NCBI RefSeq assembly: GCF_041687215.1
Contig: NZ_JAWLCI010000002.1
Span: 146,304 to 210,303 of the forward strand
DNA: 64,000 nucleotides
Direction: 5' to 3'
Source of the DNA: Mariniphaga sp041687215
GTDB taxonomy: Bacteria; Bacteroidota; Bacteroidia; Bacteroidales; Prolixibacteraceae
A model generated the notes under the pieces. The model was given only the letters and a program-made list of their open reading frames with translations, was not told the origin of the DNA and searched no databases. Shown here piece by piece: positions 23,575-32,798 of this stretch. Position numbers and translations under genes: made by a program. Positions within the stretch are counted from its first letter, which is position 1. Every line of letters starts with the position of its first letter.

Positions 23575-25413
23575 TTATTCCACGGTAACCGATTTGGCCA
23601 GGTTCCGGGGCTGATCAACGTTGCAACCCCGCAAAACGGCAATGTGGTAAGCCAGCAGTTGCAGCGGGATTACAGCAAGCAATGGCGCCAGCGCCGGGTG
23701 CGAACGCGGAATTTCGATAATATCGTTTGCCAGTTCTTTCAATCCGTCATCCCCTTCGCTAACAATGGCAATTACATTTCCCATCCGGGCTTTTACCTCC
23801 TGAATGTTGCTCACAATTTTCTCGTACCAGACATCGCGGGGCGCCACCACCACAACAGGCAGGTTGTCGTCCACCAGGGCAATAGGTCCGTGTTTCATTT
23901 CGCCGGCAGCGTAACCTTCAGCATGAATATATGAAATCTCCTTCAGCTTCAACGCCCCTTCCAGCGCCACCGGGAACAAATACCCGCGGCCCAGATAGAG
24001 CGCATTTACAGCATCTTTATACTTTTCGGCCACTTTTTTTATCTGTTCGTTGTTTTGAAGAATCGTCCTTCCTTTTTCCGGAATTTCAGCCAGTTCTTTT
24101 ACCAGCTCGCTGTACTCGGCGGAAGAAATGGTGCCTTTTGTTTTGGCCAGTTTGAGGGCAAAAAGAGTTAAAACTGTTACCTGGGCGGTAAATGCTTTGG
24201 TTGAAGCCACACCAACTTCAACGCCTGCATGGGTATAAACTCCCGCTTCGGTTTCGCGCGACAAAGTGGAACCCACCACGTTGCAAATTCCCAAAACCAG
24301 TGCGCCCTTTTCCCGGGCCAGCCGCAAAGCAGCCAGCGTGTCGGCTGTTTCGCCACTCTGGCTGATTAGCAACACCACATCCTTTTTTCCCAGCACCGGT
24401 TTTCGGTAACGAAACTCTGAGGCGTATTCTACCTCCACAGGAATTTGCGCAAATTCTTCCAGCATGTATTCGGCAATCAGGGCTGCATGCCACGAAGTTC
24501 CGCACCCGATAATCACAATCCGTTCGGCTTCTGCCACACGGGGAAAAACATGAAGCAGCCCGCCCAGCACGATGTCGGAATATTCAGGTTTTAAACGGCC
24601 TTTAAACGTTTCTTCAATGGTTTGCGGTTGCTCATAAATTTCCTTCAGCATAAAATGTTCGAAATCGCCTTTTTCCATCTCCCCAATTTTCATATCAAGA
24701 TTTGAAATGGTGAGCGAAACCGGACTGTTTTCAATATTTTTCAGGGTAAAATTATTTTTCTGAAGTATGGCCATGTCATTGTCGTTCAGGTAAACCACAT
24801 GGCTGGTAAATTCGGCAATGGGCGAAGCATCGCTGGCCACAAAATATTCTCCGTTTCCAAGCCCCACCACCAGCGGACTTCCTTTGCGGGCAACAATCAG
24901 TTTATCTTTTTCATCGCGGCACAACACGGCAATTCCGTAAGCGCCAACTACTTTCGAAAGGGCCAGTTGAACAGCCATTTCTGCCGAAACTTCCTCGTTC
25001 TGGTTATAAAAATATTCTATCAGGTTGGCCAGCACTTCGGTATCAGTTTCACTGGAAAACTGAAATCCATGTGTTATCAAATCGGTTTTTAACTGCATGT
25101 AGTTTTCAATGATTCCATTGTGAACAATCGAAAAATGCCCGTTCATAGACTGGTGAGGATGGGCATTTGCATCGCTGGGTTCGCCATGGGTAGCCCAGCG
25201 CGTGTGGCCAATTCCAACGTTTCCGCCGGCATTTTCACCAGCCACAAAATTTTCCAATCCGACAACTTTGCCCATTTTTTTAAACACGTTGAGGCTGCCG
25301 TTAAGCAAAGCCACGCCTGCCGAGTCGTATCCGCGGTATTCCAGTTTTTTCAATCCGCTAATCAGAATGGGGTATGCTTCTTTGTTTCCAATGTATCCTA
25401 CTATTCCACACAT
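23575..25413 (-). CDS. glmS: Glutamine--fructose-6-phosphate aminotransferase (isomerizing)
   Basis: Makes glucosamine-6-phosphate from fructose-6-phosphate and glutamine, the first step to UDP-GlcNAc for peptidoglycan and lipid A. 612 residues, the standard length. The catalytic Cys is residue 2 (MCGIVGYIGN) of the N-terminal glutaminase domain; EYRGYDSAGVA and GHTRWATHGEPS are canonical. Two SIS sugar-isomerase domains follow (IIGCGTSWHAAL, LLISQSGETADT, and LGRGYLFPVALEGALKLKEI), ending NLAKSVTVE. No ribozyme-like leader is recognised; the upstream gap holds a heptamer tandem repeat instead. The next gene upstream (DUF4954) points the same way at 172 bases. Confidence 0.98.
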   Translation of the reverse strand: MCGIVGYIGNKEAYPILISGLKKLEYRGYDSAGVALLNGSLNVFKKMGKVVGLENFVAGENAGGNVGIGHTRWATHGEPSDANAHPHQSMNGHFSIVHNGIIENYMQLKTDLITHGFQFSSETDTEVLANLIEYFYNQNEEVSAEMAVQLALSKVVGAYGIAVLCRDEKDKLIVARKGSPLVVGLGNGEYFVASDASPIAEFTSHVVYLNDNDMAILQKNNFTLKNIENSPVSLTISNLDMKIGEMEKGDFEHFMLKEIYEQPQTIEETFKGRLKPEYSDIVLGGLLHVFPRVAEAERIVIIGCGTSWHAALIAEYMLEEFAQIPVEVEYASEFRYRKPVLGKKDVVLLISQSGETADTLAALRLAREKGALVLGICNVVGSTLSRETEAGVYTHAGVEVGVASTKAFTAQVTVLTLFALKLAKTKGTISSAEYSELVKELAEIPEKGRTILQNNEQIKKVAEKYKDAVNALYLGRGYLFPVALEGALKLKEISYIHAEGYAAGEMKHGPIALVDDNLPVVVVAPRDVWYEKIVSNIQEVKARMGNVIAIVSEGDDGLKELANDIIEIPRSHPALAPLLAVIPLQLLAYHIAVLRGCNVDQPRNLAKSVTVE

Positions 25414-25428
25414 ATGAGTTGAATGTTA

Positions 25429-25477
25429 AAAGTTTAAAGTTTCAAGTTCCAGGTTTCAGGTTTCAGGTTTCAGGTTT
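25429..25477. repeat. Seven-unit heptanucleotide tandem repeat upstream of glmS
   Basis: Seven contiguous 7-base units: AAAGTTT twice, CAAGTTC once, then CAGGTTT four times. The array begins 16 bases before the glmS start codon, so it lies in the leader or promoter. Slippage could alter spacing. Confidence 0.85.
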
Positions 25478-25505
25478 CCCCGCTGCGCGGGATTAGTTCG
25501 CCCAA

Positions 25506-25537
25506 CAATATTTGGTTCGTTGACCTCCCAAATATTG
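25506..25537. repeat. Inverted repeat in the glmS upstream region
   Basis: Perfect 10-base arms CAATATTTGG (25506-25515) and CCAAATATTG (25528-25537) around a 12-base loop. The flanks (TTCGCCC to the left, GGGCTCACTGAAC to the right) are partly complementary, so the unit is larger and REP-like. It may instead be the terminator of the DUF4954 gene, whose stop lies about 50 bases away. Confidence 0.6.
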
Positions 25538-25585
25538 GGGCTCACTGAACGGGTTCCGGGTTCCGAGTTCGGAAAAAATATTGTA

Positions 25586-27613
25586 TTAATTTACTGTAAC
25601 CGGTGAACTTTTTGTTTGTTTCATTCGCTGAATGAGTTCGTTGCCAAGCGCTTCCTTATTTTGCATGTGCACCTGAATGGCTTTTACCGTATCATTTTTT
25701 TCGAATTCGCCCCGAACCTGGGCAAAATCCAGCTCACGGGCGCCATTCTCCCCGTCAACGCCAAACCCGGTCATTTTGGCCATGGAAAATTCTTTTTTGG
25801 CATCTTCATATAATAACCGGTCAATTCCGAGCACACTCTCCTTCCATTTTTCAACAACAACAATCACATCCTGTGTGGTAAATTGGCTGATGCTTTTCCC
25901 ATAAAATTCGCCAACCACATCGGCGGCCCAAGTCCATTCGTAATTGTAATAATTTTTATGAAGGGCAACCAAACCTGCATTCACCTCTTCAAGTGTGGTC
26001 ATTTCACCGTTTTCAACCGATTTAAGCAAATTATCCAGCGCTTCAAACGGACAAATCAAACCCGATAAATCAACCCAACTCCCTTTTCCCAGTGAAGTAT
26101 CCGGTTTTAATGTTTTCCATATATCATGGTCGGAAGTATAATTTTTTCCCTGTAAACGGGTAATGAGTGAATTGCCCAGAAATTTCCAGATGGCCATTTC
26201 ATACAACTGAATGCCACGGTCGAGCGCCCGTTTTTCAATTTTCATTTTATCGTAACTGTATTCGCTGGCAAATTCGCCTGAAGATTTGCGAATATCGATA
26301 AGCTTTTTTCTGCCATTTAACATGCGATGGACGGTGTAGGGACTCAGCAGGTTAAAATTAATCAGGTCGAGCAGGTTGGAGTCCGTCCGGTTATCGCGCC
26401 GGGGCCATTTTTGCGAATCGCGCACCGTTCCAATACTTTTTAGATTGATGCCCGGCACCAGAATACTTTCGTCTTTGCTTTCAATCAGGTACGAAAACGG
26501 AAAATCTGCCGTGTCGCAATGTTTGTAATGGCGGCCCATTACCAGCGAAAAAGCACCGATGTGCGAAGGCCAAAGCAAATACGAATCGCTGGTTGTTTTA
26601 GCACCGCGTTCCATAATTCCCTGATGAATGGGGCCCAGTTTATACAAATGGTTGCTTTGGTTTGACCCGCTTCCCGCGTTGAGAAACGAAAACATTCCGG
26701 CAATAAGCAACGTGGATTTATGATGCGTAACCGTGTAAGGTCCGGCAAAAACAGAGCAGGCCTCGCCATGAAATCCCTGGCAATTGGCAAAAAATAAAGA
26801 GTTGACAGCAGAGTAATGCTTGTCGAGAACACACCCCTGCCCTACAAAACTTTTGGAAATAAGTGTTGCGTCGGTAATTCGTGTACCCGAGCAAACAATA
26901 AAGTCGTCCATAATTACTCCTTCCCCAATAACCACGGGGGCTTCGCGGGTGCTGTTAATGCTTCCGTTCTGAAGTTTTTTGGTACCGTCAATCGTGGTGG
27001 CAGGCCCTATTTTTACATTCAAAACCGTATTACAATTCAAAATTTTGGTGTGTGCGCCAATCGTTCCCTGACTGCTTTTTACTTTTTCGGTATAATCCTT
27101 CACCATATTTTTCAGGGCATCAATCAGGTTGGGACGGTGGCGGTAAAGCGCCAGCATATAAGCCACATGCGTTGACAAATAGTCGTACATGGGAATGGCA
27201 CGTCCTCCACCCTCATTTATCGCTTCTACCATCACACCGTTACCAAAGGTTGCCTCACCGTCAACGGCAATGGTTGTTACATTATGAATAACAACCCCCT
27301 CTTCAATAATATAGTTGGCAATGTAACTGCGTACGTTGTGTATCAATGCATTTCTTCCCACTTCACAATTGTGAAGCCATGCGTTGTAAATGCCGGTATG
27401 AAAAGTAATTCCACCAACAAGTTTCACCGAATGTTGAAAGCTGTTTAACCGGATATGGCCGGTAAATTTTACATTCTCAACGTGATCGGGACTAAAATCG
27501 GAAGATACTTTTACAAGGTTCCAGTCGGTGGATGAACATCCCTGGTAAACCAGTTGCCCTATTTCGTCGTCGTGCAAGGGCCGGTAAAAATCGTTTTTTG
27601 ATGTTGGAGTCAT
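25586..27613 (-). CDS. DUF4954 family protein (left-handed beta-helix)
   Basis: 675 residues, matching DUF4954 of Bacteroidota. The first 350 or so residues carry irregular hexapeptide-like repeats of a left-handed beta-helix (NALIHNVRSYIANYIIEEGV, then GNGVMVEAINEGGG, then ATLISKSFVGQGCVLDKHYS), as in sugar-nucleotide acyltransferases and pyrophosphorylases such as GlmU. The C-terminal part is alpha-helical. Function is unknown. Its place directly upstream of glmS on the same strand suggests amino-sugar or envelope metabolism (inference). A good promoter lies at 27634-27664. Confidence 0.85.
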   Translation of the reverse strand: MTPTSKNDFYRPLHDDEIGQLVYQGCSSTDWNLVKVSSDFSPDHVENVKFTGHIRLNSFQHSVKLVGGITFHTGIYNAWLHNCEVGRNALIHNVRSYIANYIIEEGVVIHNVTTIAVDGEATFGNGVMVEAINEGGGRAIPMYDYLSTHVAYMLALYRHRPNLIDALKNMVKDYTEKVKSSQGTIGAHTKILNCNTVLNVKIGPATTIDGTKKLQNGSINSTREAPVVIGEGVIMDDFIVCSGTRITDATLISKSFVGQGCVLDKHYSAVNSLFFANCQGFHGEACSVFAGPYTVTHHKSTLLIAGMFSFLNAGSGSNQSNHLYKLGPIHQGIMERGAKTTSDSYLLWPSHIGAFSLVMGRHYKHCDTADFPFSYLIESKDESILVPGINLKSIGTVRDSQKWPRRDNRTDSNLLDLINFNLLSPYTVHRMLNGRKKLIDIRKSSGEFASEYSYDKMKIEKRALDRGIQLYEMAIWKFLGNSLITRLQGKNYTSDHDIWKTLKPDTSLGKGSWVDLSGLICPFEALDNLLKSVENGEMTTLEEVNAGLVALHKNYYNYEWTWAADVVGEFYGKSISQFTTQDVIVVVEKWKESVLGIDRLLYEDAKKEFSMAKMTGFGVDGENGARELDFAQVRGEFEKNDTVKAIQVHMQNKEALGNELIQRMKQTKSSPVTVN

Positions 27614-27633
27614 GTTATCTGTTTTTGTGCAGT

Positions 27634-27664
27634 CAAATATAAGACAACTTCATCTTTAAACAAA
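27634..27664 (-). promoter_or_regulatory. Promoter of the DUF4954 gene
   Basis: On the minus strand, TTTG (27664-27661), 19 bases, TATATTTG (27641-27634). The fit to the Bacteroidota consensus is very good. Transcription would begin around 27627, about 14 bases before the ATG. Confidence 0.75.
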
Positions 27665-27814
27665 CTTCCTAAACTTAACAAAAACCTGATTCAGCAAATA
27701 ATAAACCTAACATATAAAATTTATATTGTTATTTTTAAACTATTTATATAAAATAATTATATATCAAAAAATATGGATTTTAATCAGAATTCCTTAATAT
27801 ATCCCAATTCTTCA

Positions 27815-28807
27815 TCAGATTTCTGCCAGGTAATTAACCAAGCGGGTATCGTGCGCAATTTTTAGTTTTTTACGCAACCTGACACGGGTAACTTCCACGC
27901 TTTGCGGAGTAAGATTATTTAATCCGGCAATTTGTTTACTGGTGAGGCCCAGTTTCAGGCAGGCACAAAGTTTTTTATCCTTTGAGGTAAGTTTCGGGTG
28001 TTTCAGCAAAAGGCGGGTCATAAAACCAGGATGCAGCTTTTCCAACTGAATTTCAACCATATTCCAGTCAACCGGCTCATTCCTGGTGTTTTCCAATAGA
28101 TATAGCAACTTTTGTATTTTTTCAGATCCATTTTTGAGATTATCTTCAGAAATGGTTTTCAATTGCTGAGTCAACTTTGCAATAAGCTCATTTTTCTGGG
28201 ATAGTTGCAGAAGAAATGTTACCAGTTCGCGTTCCTTAATTTCCAGCTCCGATTTGAGTCTTTCCCGGTGCCGGTTTTCCAATTCTTTTCCCGTTGAAAG
28301 ATCATTGATTCTTCCCAAAGCATTTTTGAGTTTGGTAATATCCTGAACAGAACCCCGGATGCCGAGATAACGGCCTTCCCGGTTGTAAACACCACGCACA
28401 GTAAATAAACACCAACGCATCTGGCGGGTTCGTGTCATTATTCGAAATTCGAGGGAAGGATTAATAAGATCCTGACTCAATGCGTTGTGCAGAAATCCTT
28501 CAAACTTTTCGCGGTCAGCCACATAAACCAGCAATTCAGAAAGAGATGGAGACTCCAAAACCTGATTGGCAGTATATCCAGTCAGATCAATACAGGAAGG
28601 TGAACAGTAATTTATTTTTCCGGATGGATCGAACCACAATTCCCAGCCAAAGGTAAAATCGGCAACCAGTTGGTAAAACAGCCTTTTTTCCTGTTCGCGG
28701 TTAAAAAGTTCGGTTTTTTCTTCCAGTTCAAACTTTAATTCAGAAATCTGAGTTTCCAGTTGTTTTATCCGACCATCAATATTATTACTTTTATCCCCGG
28801 ACTCCAT
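27815..28807 (-). CDS. PAS-domain transcriptional regulator with LuxR-type helix-turn-helix
   Basis: 330 residues: N-terminal coiled coil (about 8-45), PAS domain (about 48-160, FTFGWELWFDPSGKINYCSP, then IRGSVQDITKLKN), second coiled coil (about 165-230), and a C-terminal helix-turn-helix (about 268-330, TSKDKKLCACLKLGLTSKQI, then LTPQSVEVTRVRLRKKL). This is a one-component sensor regulator rather than a kinase partner; no phospho-acceptor domain is present. The ligand is unknown; a Trp-rich PAS core (WELW) is notable. It is downstream of superoxide dismutase on the same strand but separated by that gene's terminator, so it likely has its own promoter. Confidence 0.85.
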   Translation of the reverse strand: MESGDKSNNIDGRIKQLETQISELKFELEEKTELFNREQEKRLFYQLVADFTFGWELWFDPSGKINYCSPSCIDLTGYTANQVLESPSLSELLVYVADREKFEGFLHNALSQDLINPSLEFRIMTRTRQMRWCLFTVRGVYNREGRYLGIRGSVQDITKLKNALGRINDLSTGKELENRHRERLKSELEIKERELVTFLLQLSQKNELIAKLTQQLKTISEDNLKNGSEKIQKLLYLLENTRNEPVDWNMVEIQLEKLHPGFMTRLLLKHPKLTSKDKKLCACLKLGLTSKQIAGLNNLTPQSVEVTRVRLRKKLKIAHDTRLVNYLAEI

Positions 28808-28908
28808 TCCATTCTTTCAAATTAATTCCTGTAAATGTAATCTTTTGGATAAAACTGCACAACTGCACAGATTTCTAATTAACATAAAACCATGGAAAAA
28901 AGCAAGAA

Positions 28909-28939
28909 AAACCCCGGGACCTCATCCCGGGGAAAAAAA
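28909..28939 (-). terminator. Terminator of the superoxide dismutase gene
   Basis: An 8-base GC-rich stem (CCCCGGGA at 28912-28919 with TCCCGGGG at 28925-28932) and a five-base loop. On the minus strand it is followed by a T run, just after the stop codon. Confidence 0.85.
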
Positions 28940-28950
28940 CCAAAAATCAA

Positions 28951-29550
28951 CTAACCTTTAAACCGCCTGGCGACTTCGTCCCAGTTGATGAGATTCCAGA
29001 ATGCATTTACATAATCCGGACGTCTGTTTTGATAATTCAGGTAATATGCGTGTTCCCACACATCAACACCCAGGACGGGTGTGCCCTGAACATCTGCAAC
29101 ATCCATCAGCGGATTATCCTGATTGGGCGTGGACGAAACCACCAGTTTATTGTTTTGAAGAACCAACCATGCCCAACCTGATCCAAACCGCGTTAGTGCA
29201 GCCTGGACAAATGCCTCACGGAAATTTTCTACTGAATCAAATGATTCGTTTATTGCATCGAGCAGTTCGCCTTCCGGATTCGGAGATCCTCCCGGCGCCA
29301 TTACTTCCCAATACAAATTATGATTGTAATATCCTCCTCCATTGTTTCTTACAGCCGTGGAATGCCCCGAAACTCCTTTCAGAATTTCTTCAATGCTTTT
29401 TCCTTCGAGCGCGCTTCCGGCCACTGCATTATTCAGGTTATTGGTATAACCCGCATGATGTTTTGTGTGGTGAATTTCCATGGTGCGCGCATCAATGTGC
29501 GGTTCCAAAGCTGTGTAATCGTAATTTAATTTCGGTAATTCAAAAGCCAT
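28951..29550 (-). CDS. Superoxide dismutase (Mn/Fe family)
   Basis: Converts superoxide to peroxide and oxygen in the cytoplasm. 199 residues, normal length, no signal. Metal ligands are visible: His in MEIHHTKHHAGY (about residues 27-28), His in GGGYYNHNLYW (about 77), and Asp/His in DVWEHAYYLNY (about 161 and 165). Second-shell residues follow the Mn type (GGG before YYNH, and Gln in STPNQDNPLM), so it may be Mn-specific or cambialistic as in Bacteroides; metal choice is inference. It has its own promoter and terminator, so it is monocistronic. Confidence 0.96.
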   Translation of the reverse strand: MAFELPKLNYDYTALEPHIDARTMEIHHTKHHAGYTNNLNNAVAGSALEGKSIEEILKGVSGHSTAVRNNGGGYYNHNLYWEVMAPGGSPNPEGELLDAINESFDSVENFREAFVQAALTRFGSGWAWLVLQNNKLVVSSTPNQDNPLMDVADVQGTPVLGVDVWEHAYYLNYQNRRPDYVNAFWNLINWDEVARRFKG

Positions 29551-29880
29551 ATCTTCTTGTTCTTTTTATAAAATTAATAAAATACTTTTAAGTCTTTAAT
29601 GCAAATATAAGGCACGTTTTCTGGTTGTGCAAATATTTCAGGATAAAAACACATTGAAATCCTTTATTGTTCATCAAAATTGTTTTTTATTTTCTGAATC
29701 CATATTGGGAAAACCATGCTCTTGGGCTGGCCATGGTATTTTTTATAGGTGCGCGGGGTGCTATTGAAACTTTCCTTTTTCAGGCGATCTGTATTTTCGC
29801 AAATTCAGTAAAATCCGGAATTTCCAAACAATATTTGCTCTGTTTCGTTAGAACCCTTAAACAGAAACTTCAAAATCAAA
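29551..29880. other. 330-base divergent intergenic region
   Basis: Holds the superoxide dismutase promoter on the minus strand (listed separately). On the plus side, toward the outer-membrane channel gene, I see no clear TAnnTTTG. A 74-codon frame from 29667 overlaps the next gene and has no family features; not accepted. Confidence 0.5.
29602..29633 (-). promoter_or_regulatory. Promoter of superoxide dismutase
   Basis: On the minus strand, TTTG (29633-29630), 20 bases, TATATTTG (29609-29602). Near-perfect Bacteroidota housekeeping promoter, about 50 bases before the ATG. Confidence 0.78.
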
Positions 29881-31077
29881 ATGTTAAATAGTAAAACGTT
29901 ACTTCTTTTTCGAATGACAAAATCCGTATTTATTTCATTGCTTCTAATTGTATTTGTTGATTACCCGACTCAAAGTCAGGAGAAACCTGAGGTAAAATTT
30001 GGTGGCGCATTACGTTTCAATTACAATTTATCTACCTGGAAAGAAGGGCAAAAAGATCGTGGAGGCGATTTTGGTTACGATATGTTTCGAATTAATTCAA
30101 TTGCATCGTACAAAGGAATAAAACTGAATGCTGAATACCGGTTATATTCTGAAAGCTTTGGTGGTGGAATGTTAAAGCAGGGTTGGGTGGAATACGATTT
30201 CAGCGAAAACAAAAACCTCCAAATCGGGTTGACTCAGGTACCTTTCGGTATTACTCAATACAACTCCAACAACTGGTTTTTTAATATGACCTATTATCTT
30301 GGGCTTGAAGACGATCACGATATGGGAATAAAATACTCATTTTCAGGAGAACAGTGGGAATATGCACTCGCATTTTTCAAAAATGCCGAAGAGTTGAATT
30401 TTGGAAGTTATTCGGATGTATCGCACAGCCGGTACTCGTATGACATTTCTTCGATTGATTTGAACGGCGATGGAAATCCGGATTTAAGAAATAAGGAAAC
30501 CAATCAGCTAAATGGTAAGGTGGCCTACAAAATTCAAAATGGAAAGTTCAACCATAAAATTGGCGTTTCGGGGCAATTAGGCGGTTTACACAACCTGGAT
30601 TCGGGAGAAACCGGCAATCATTTTGCCTATGCCGGTCACTACGAAATGCAGGCCGGAAGAGTGGCTGTAAAAGCTCAAATGGCCGGGTATGGACACAACC
30701 CGGAAAACCCTTCAGGAGAACCAACCAATGTGGTGGGCATGACGGCCTATGGCGCCCCTTACCTTGTAGCAGCCAACGGAAAAATTTACACGCTTTGCCT
30801 TTCCTACTCGTTGCCGGTTGACTGGCATCCGGTTTCCAATCTCCAGTTTTATAACGATTTGGGCTACCTGGATAAATCAGTTACTGAATTTAAGAATTCA
30901 ATTATGAATGTAACCGGAGTTTTGGTAACTGCCGGAAATGTTTTCACCTACATTGATGCGGCTGCCGGAAAAGACCACCCGTGGCTGGGGCCGGAATGGA
31001 CAAACGGATTGGCTGCCGGAACAGAAAATGCCTCCTGGCATTTACGTTTCAATATTAACCTGGGATATTATTTCTAA
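29881..31077 (+). CDS. Outer-membrane porin-like beta-barrel protein
   Basis: 398 residues, or 387 from the Met at 29914, which better fits a signal peptide (MTKSVFISLLLIVFVDYPTQ). After the signal come alternating amphipathic strands (VKFGGALRFNYNLSTW, KLNAEYRLYSESFGGGMLKQ, LQIGLTQVPFGITQYNSNNW) and a terminal aromatic strand (FNINLGYYF), as in phosphate/polyphosphate-selective-type porins. The DLNGDGNPDL stretch (about residues 198-207) is a calcium-loop-like motif. It starts a four-gene cluster with a BCCT transporter, so it likely admits quaternary ammonium compounds (inference). Confidence 0.8.
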   Translation: MLNSKTLLLFRMTKSVFISLLLIVFVDYPTQSQEKPEVKFGGALRFNYNLSTWKEGQKDRGGDFGYDMFRINSIASYKGIKLNAEYRLYSESFGGGMLKQGWVEYDFSENKNLQIGLTQVPFGITQYNSNNWFFNMTYYLGLEDDHDMGIKYSFSGEQWEYALAFFKNAEELNFGSYSDVSHSRYSYDISSIDLNGDGNPDLRNKETNQLNGKVAYKIQNGKFNHKIGVSGQLGGLHNLDSGETGNHFAYAGHYEMQAGRVAVKAQMAGYGHNPENPSGEPTNVVGMTAYGAPYLVAANGKIYTLCLSYSLPVDWHPVSNLQFYNDLGYLDKSVTEFKNSIMNVTGVLVTAGNVFTYIDAAAGKDHPWLGPEWTNGLAAGTENASWHLRFNINLGYYF

Positions 31078-31116
31078 CATCCAATAAACTTAACAGCAAA
31101 TTAATAACGGAATTTT

Positions 31117-32787
31117 ATGACTGACGAGAAAGTAACACCAAAGGACAGTGAAGCCCACCTCAAAAGCAGCAAAAAGTATTTCGATGTGGACGGACTGGTT
31201 TTCTGGCCATCAGCGCTGATTATTGTTGCGTTCATCTCCATCACTCTGATTGTGGGAGAGCCAATGGACCAGGTATTTTCGGCCATCCAAAGCAGTATTT
31301 CCAGTTATGGCGGATGGTTTTTTATATTGTCCGTAAATATTTTCCTCTTTTTTGTTCTGTACATTGCATTCAGCAAGTATGGCAAGATACGGTTGGGAGG
31401 GAACAAATCGCGGCCCGAATTTTCAACAACTTCATGGTTTGCCATGTTGTTCAGTGCAGGAATGGGTATCGGTATTTTGTTTTGGAGTGTGGGTGAACCC
31501 ATCAACCATTTTATTAACCCTCCTGGTGCCGAACCACGCAGTGTTGAAGCAGCCCGTGAATCGATGGAAATTACATTTTTACACTGGGGATTACATGCCT
31601 GGGGTATTTACGCTCTGGTGGGAATGGCACTGGCTTTTTTCACGTTCAATAAAAAATTGCCGCTAACCATCAGCTCGGTTTTCTATCCCCTGCTTGGCGA
31701 AAAAGTGCATGGCCCCTGGGGAAAAGTAATTAATGTACTTGCAGTTGTGGCCACATTGTTTGGACTGGCCACTTCGCTCGGACTGGGCGTACAGCAGGTA
31801 AGTGCAGGATTGGCACACCTGTTCAATTTACCCGACACCATTACAACACAGGTTATTTTAATTACAGTAATTACCCTTGCAGCTACCGGTTCGGTTGTGG
31901 CCGGACTGAGTGGCGGAGTAAAAAAGCTAAGTCGTCTCAATATGTTTTTGGGTGCCATCTTTCTGGTCTTTATGCTTGTGGTAGGTCCTACCCTGTTTAT
32001 CATGGATTCGTTTATTCAAAACATTGGAGGCTACGTTCAAAACTTTTTTGAAATGTCGTCATGGACTGAAACGTATAAACAATCGGACTGGCAAAGCGAC
32101 TGGACCGTATTTTACTGGGCCTGGTGGATTAGCTGGTCGCCGTTTGTGGGTATGTTTATCGCCCGCATTTCCAGAGGCCGCACACTTAAAGAATTTGTGT
32201 TGGGAGTTCTTATTGTACCCACTTTACTTACTTTCTTCTGGCTTTCAACCTTTGGTGGAAGCGCCATGTATCTCGAACTGAATTCCCTGGCCGATATTGC
32301 CAGCGCGGTTACAGGCAACGTTGCCACTTCATTGTATGTACTGCTGGAACAATTTCCGCTTTCATCATTAACTTCGGTGGTTGGTGTGGTTTTGGTTACC
32401 AGCTTTTTTGTTACTTCTTCCGACTCGGGTTCTTTGGTTGTTGACTCGCTTACCGCCGGCGGAAAACTTGACGCACCGGTTCCCCAGCGCATTTTCTGGG
32501 CATTAACTGAAGGTGCGGTTGCTGCGGTTTTGTTAATTGGCGGCGGACTTGGGGCATTGCAAACAGCAGCCATTTCAACCGGCCTGCCATTTACCATTTT
32601 ATTAATTGTTTTGATGTGGAGTTTGCTGAAAGGATTGCGGAAAGAACATACCGGAATGATGGAAACCCAGATGGAAGCTGAACGTAAACAATATTTGGAT
32701 ACGCTGGCCAGAATGATGCAAAAAAGAGAACAGGCCAAAACTTCCGGAAAACTTGAAAAGAAACCAGAAAAAGAAAGTTTAATCTGA
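31117..32787 (+). CDS. BCCT-family betaine/choline/carnitine transporter
   Basis: 556 residues with 12 expected TM helices. Family motifs: GMGIGILFWSVGEPINHF in TM3-4 (about residues 112-129), the Trp-rich stretch FYWAWWISWSPFVGMFIARI in TM8 (about 331-350), and RGRTLKEFV after it. BCCT proteins import betaine, choline or carnitine by sodium or proton symport. The Gly/Met pattern of GMGIGI differs from the glycine-rich BetP version, so the coupling ion is not assigned. The charged tail (about residues 515-556) could be osmosensing. It is 39 bases after the porin gene and 11 before the USP gene, so operonic. Confidence 0.95.
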   Translation: MTDEKVTPKDSEAHLKSSKKYFDVDGLVFWPSALIIVAFISITLIVGEPMDQVFSAIQSSISSYGGWFFILSVNIFLFFVLYIAFSKYGKIRLGGNKSRPEFSTTSWFAMLFSAGMGIGILFWSVGEPINHFINPPGAEPRSVEAARESMEITFLHWGLHAWGIYALVGMALAFFTFNKKLPLTISSVFYPLLGEKVHGPWGKVINVLAVVATLFGLATSLGLGVQQVSAGLAHLFNLPDTITTQVILITVITLAATGSVVAGLSGGVKKLSRLNMFLGAIFLVFMLVVGPTLFIMDSFIQNIGGYVQNFFEMSSWTETYKQSDWQSDWTVFYWAWWISWSPFVGMFIARISRGRTLKEFVLGVLIVPTLLTFFWLSTFGGSAMYLELNSLADIASAVTGNVATSLYVLLEQFPLSSLTSVVGVVLVTSFFVTSSDSGSLVVDSLTAGGKLDAPVPQRIFWALTEGAVAAVLLIGGGLGALQTAAISTGLPFTILLIVLMWSLLKGLRKEHTGMMETQMEAERKQYLDTLARMMQKREQAKTSGKLEKKPEKESLI

Positions 32788-32798
32788 AAATCAATGCT

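Noticed and set aside
29667..29891. 74-codon frame ahead of the porin-like gene
   Set aside because: No start signal and no known pattern; it overlaps the next gene start and is likely spurious.
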